Shown: piece after piece, positions 4,516 to 5,128 of the stretch
How positions within the stretch are numbered: position 1 is the stretch's first letter
Layout of the letters: each line of letters starts with the position of its first letter
DNA from: Bacteroidetes bacterium SW_11_45_7
GTDB lineage: Bacteria; Bacteroidota; Bacteroidia; Chitinophagales; SW-11-45-7
Length of the DNA stretch: 5,128 nucleotides
Direction: 5' to 3'
NCBI GenBank assembly: GCA_003022985.1
Contig: PXTV01000037.1
Coordinates: 1 to 5,128, forward strand
Notes under the pieces: generated by a model
Seen by the model: only the letters and a program-made list of their open reading frames with translations
Databases searched by the model: none
Told to the model about the DNA's origin: nothing
Translations under genes and position numbers: made by a program

Positions 4516-5127
4516 ATGAAAATCTTCTGCATTGGCCGCAACTATGTGGCCCACGCCCAGGAACTCAACAACGAAGTGCCCGATGAGCCGCTCATATTTA
4601 TGAAGCCGCCCACATCGCTACTCAAGGATCGCCAACCCTTCTTTTACCCCGGTTTTTCAAGCAATGTCCACTTCGAGGGGGAGTTGGTGCTGCGTATCGA
4701 GAAGAACGGGGCCCACATCAAGGAAAAATTCGCCCACAAGTACTTCAGCCAGATCACGCTCGGCATCGATTTTACAGCGCGCGATATCCAGCAAAAGCTC
4801 AAAGAGAAAGGCCACCCCTGGGAGATCAGCAAGGGTTTCGACCGTGCTGCTGCCATCGGTGAGTGGCTCACATTGGCCGATCTCCCGGACCCCAATGCCA
4901 TTCGGTTCACCATCGAAAAAAACGGGGAAACGGTCCAGCAGGGCAATACCGAATTGCTCATCTTCCCGTTCCGGCAACTCATTGCCTATATTTCCAAATA
5001 TTTCATGTTGCAACAGGGCGATTTGATCTATACCGGCACTCCTGCAGGGGTTGGCCCTGTCCAAATAGGCGATGAGCTTACGGGAAGCATCGAAGGGCAG
5101 GAGCTGTTGAGGTGTGAGATTCGCTGA
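4516..5127 (+). CDS. Fumarylacetoacetate hydrolase (FAH) family protein
   Basis: This 203-residue protein is a complete short FAH-family enzyme, the size of the YcgM/FAHD1 type. It begins MKIFCIGRNYVAHAQELN, typical for the group. The metal ligands are Glu54 and Glu56 in HFEGELVL and Asp85 in LGIDFTARD; Lys30 (MKPPTS) and Lys106 (SKGFD) are the conserved lysines, and GTPAGVGPV (174-182) forms the C-terminal signature. Family members use Mg2+ or Mn2+ to cleave C-C bonds or decarboxylate small oxo-acids such as acylpyruvates, oxaloacetate or catabolic intermediates of aromatics; the substrate cannot be fixed from sequence. The TGA stop at 5125-5127 lies just inside the window. No good Shine-Dalgarno precedes the ATG, as is common in Bacteroidota. 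Neighbouring sequence gives no pathway context, since the next gene is outside the window. Confidence 0.93.
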   Translation: MKIFCIGRNYVAHAQELNNEVPDEPLIFMKPPTSLLKDRQPFFYPGFSSNVHFEGELVLRIEKNGAHIKEKFAHKYFSQITLGIDFTARDIQQKLKEKGHPWEISKGFDRAAAIGEWLTLADLPDPNAIRFTIEKNGETVQQGNTELLIFPFRQLIAYISKYFMLQQGDLIYTGTPAGVGPVQIGDELTGSIEGQELLRCEIR

Positions 5128-5128
5128 A

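Noticed and set aside
4644..5075. Several overlapping frames on both strands inside the FAH-family gene
   Set aside because: They are shadow frames; only the 4516-5127 frame has FAH motifs.
1..5128. CRISPR array, tRNA, rRNA, riboswitch or insertion sequence
   Set aside because: I looked for regularly spaced repeats, cloverleaf-like sequence and transposase motifs and found none; the heptamer array at 464-491 is too short and unspaced to be CRISPR.

Overview
The window looks like a stretch of a Bacteroidota chromosome, possibly Cytophagales-like. This rests on recalled protein families (a CoxE-type VWA protein, a short FAH-family hydrolase, a bacterial glutathione peroxidase) and on the scarcity of strong Shine-Dalgarno sites. 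The taxonomic call is an inference. Two host-like, GC-richer ends (32 of 60 G/C in both 121-180 and 4681-4740) flank a more AT-rich accessory centre (14 of 60 in 2941-3000, 23 of 60 in 1201-1260).

Left part (1-1500, all on the minus strand). The 5' part of a VWA/CoxE-like gene runs off the left edge. Four heptamer repeats lie just upstream of its start. Before it come a DUF2442 gene, a minimal nucleotidyltransferase (MNT) gene and a HEPN-domain gene. HEPN and MNT overlap by 34 bases in the order usual for HEPN/MNT toxin-antitoxin pairs. The HEPN gene appears to have lost its start: its family-like N-terminus continues upstream of the only usable start codon (GTG) but is cut by an in-frame TGA where homologues have Trp.

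Junction (1500-1682). This stretch holds a decayed copy of the last ~24 codons of a second DUF2442 gene and a 22-codon orphan reading frame. The HEPN/MNT/DUF2442 locus therefore looks rearranged, with a duplicated and eroded edge.

Centre (1683-3526, minus strand). A two-gene module: an OLD/RecF/ABC-like AAA ATPase with all nucleotide-binding motifs, then, overlapping by 11 bases, a 146-residue protein with a D...E-x-H pattern that may be a divergent PD-(D/E)xK nuclease-like domain. A frameshifted coding remnant lies just upstream. This is the best candidate for an uncharacterised defence-type system. The ATPase-plus-small-effector layout resembles known anti-phage modules, but no function can be proved from sequence alone.

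Right part (3760-5128). A complete glutathione peroxidase gene on the minus strand and a complete fumarylacetoacetate-hydrolase-family gene on the plus strand diverge from a 264-base intergenic region. Both look like ordinary host metabolic genes.
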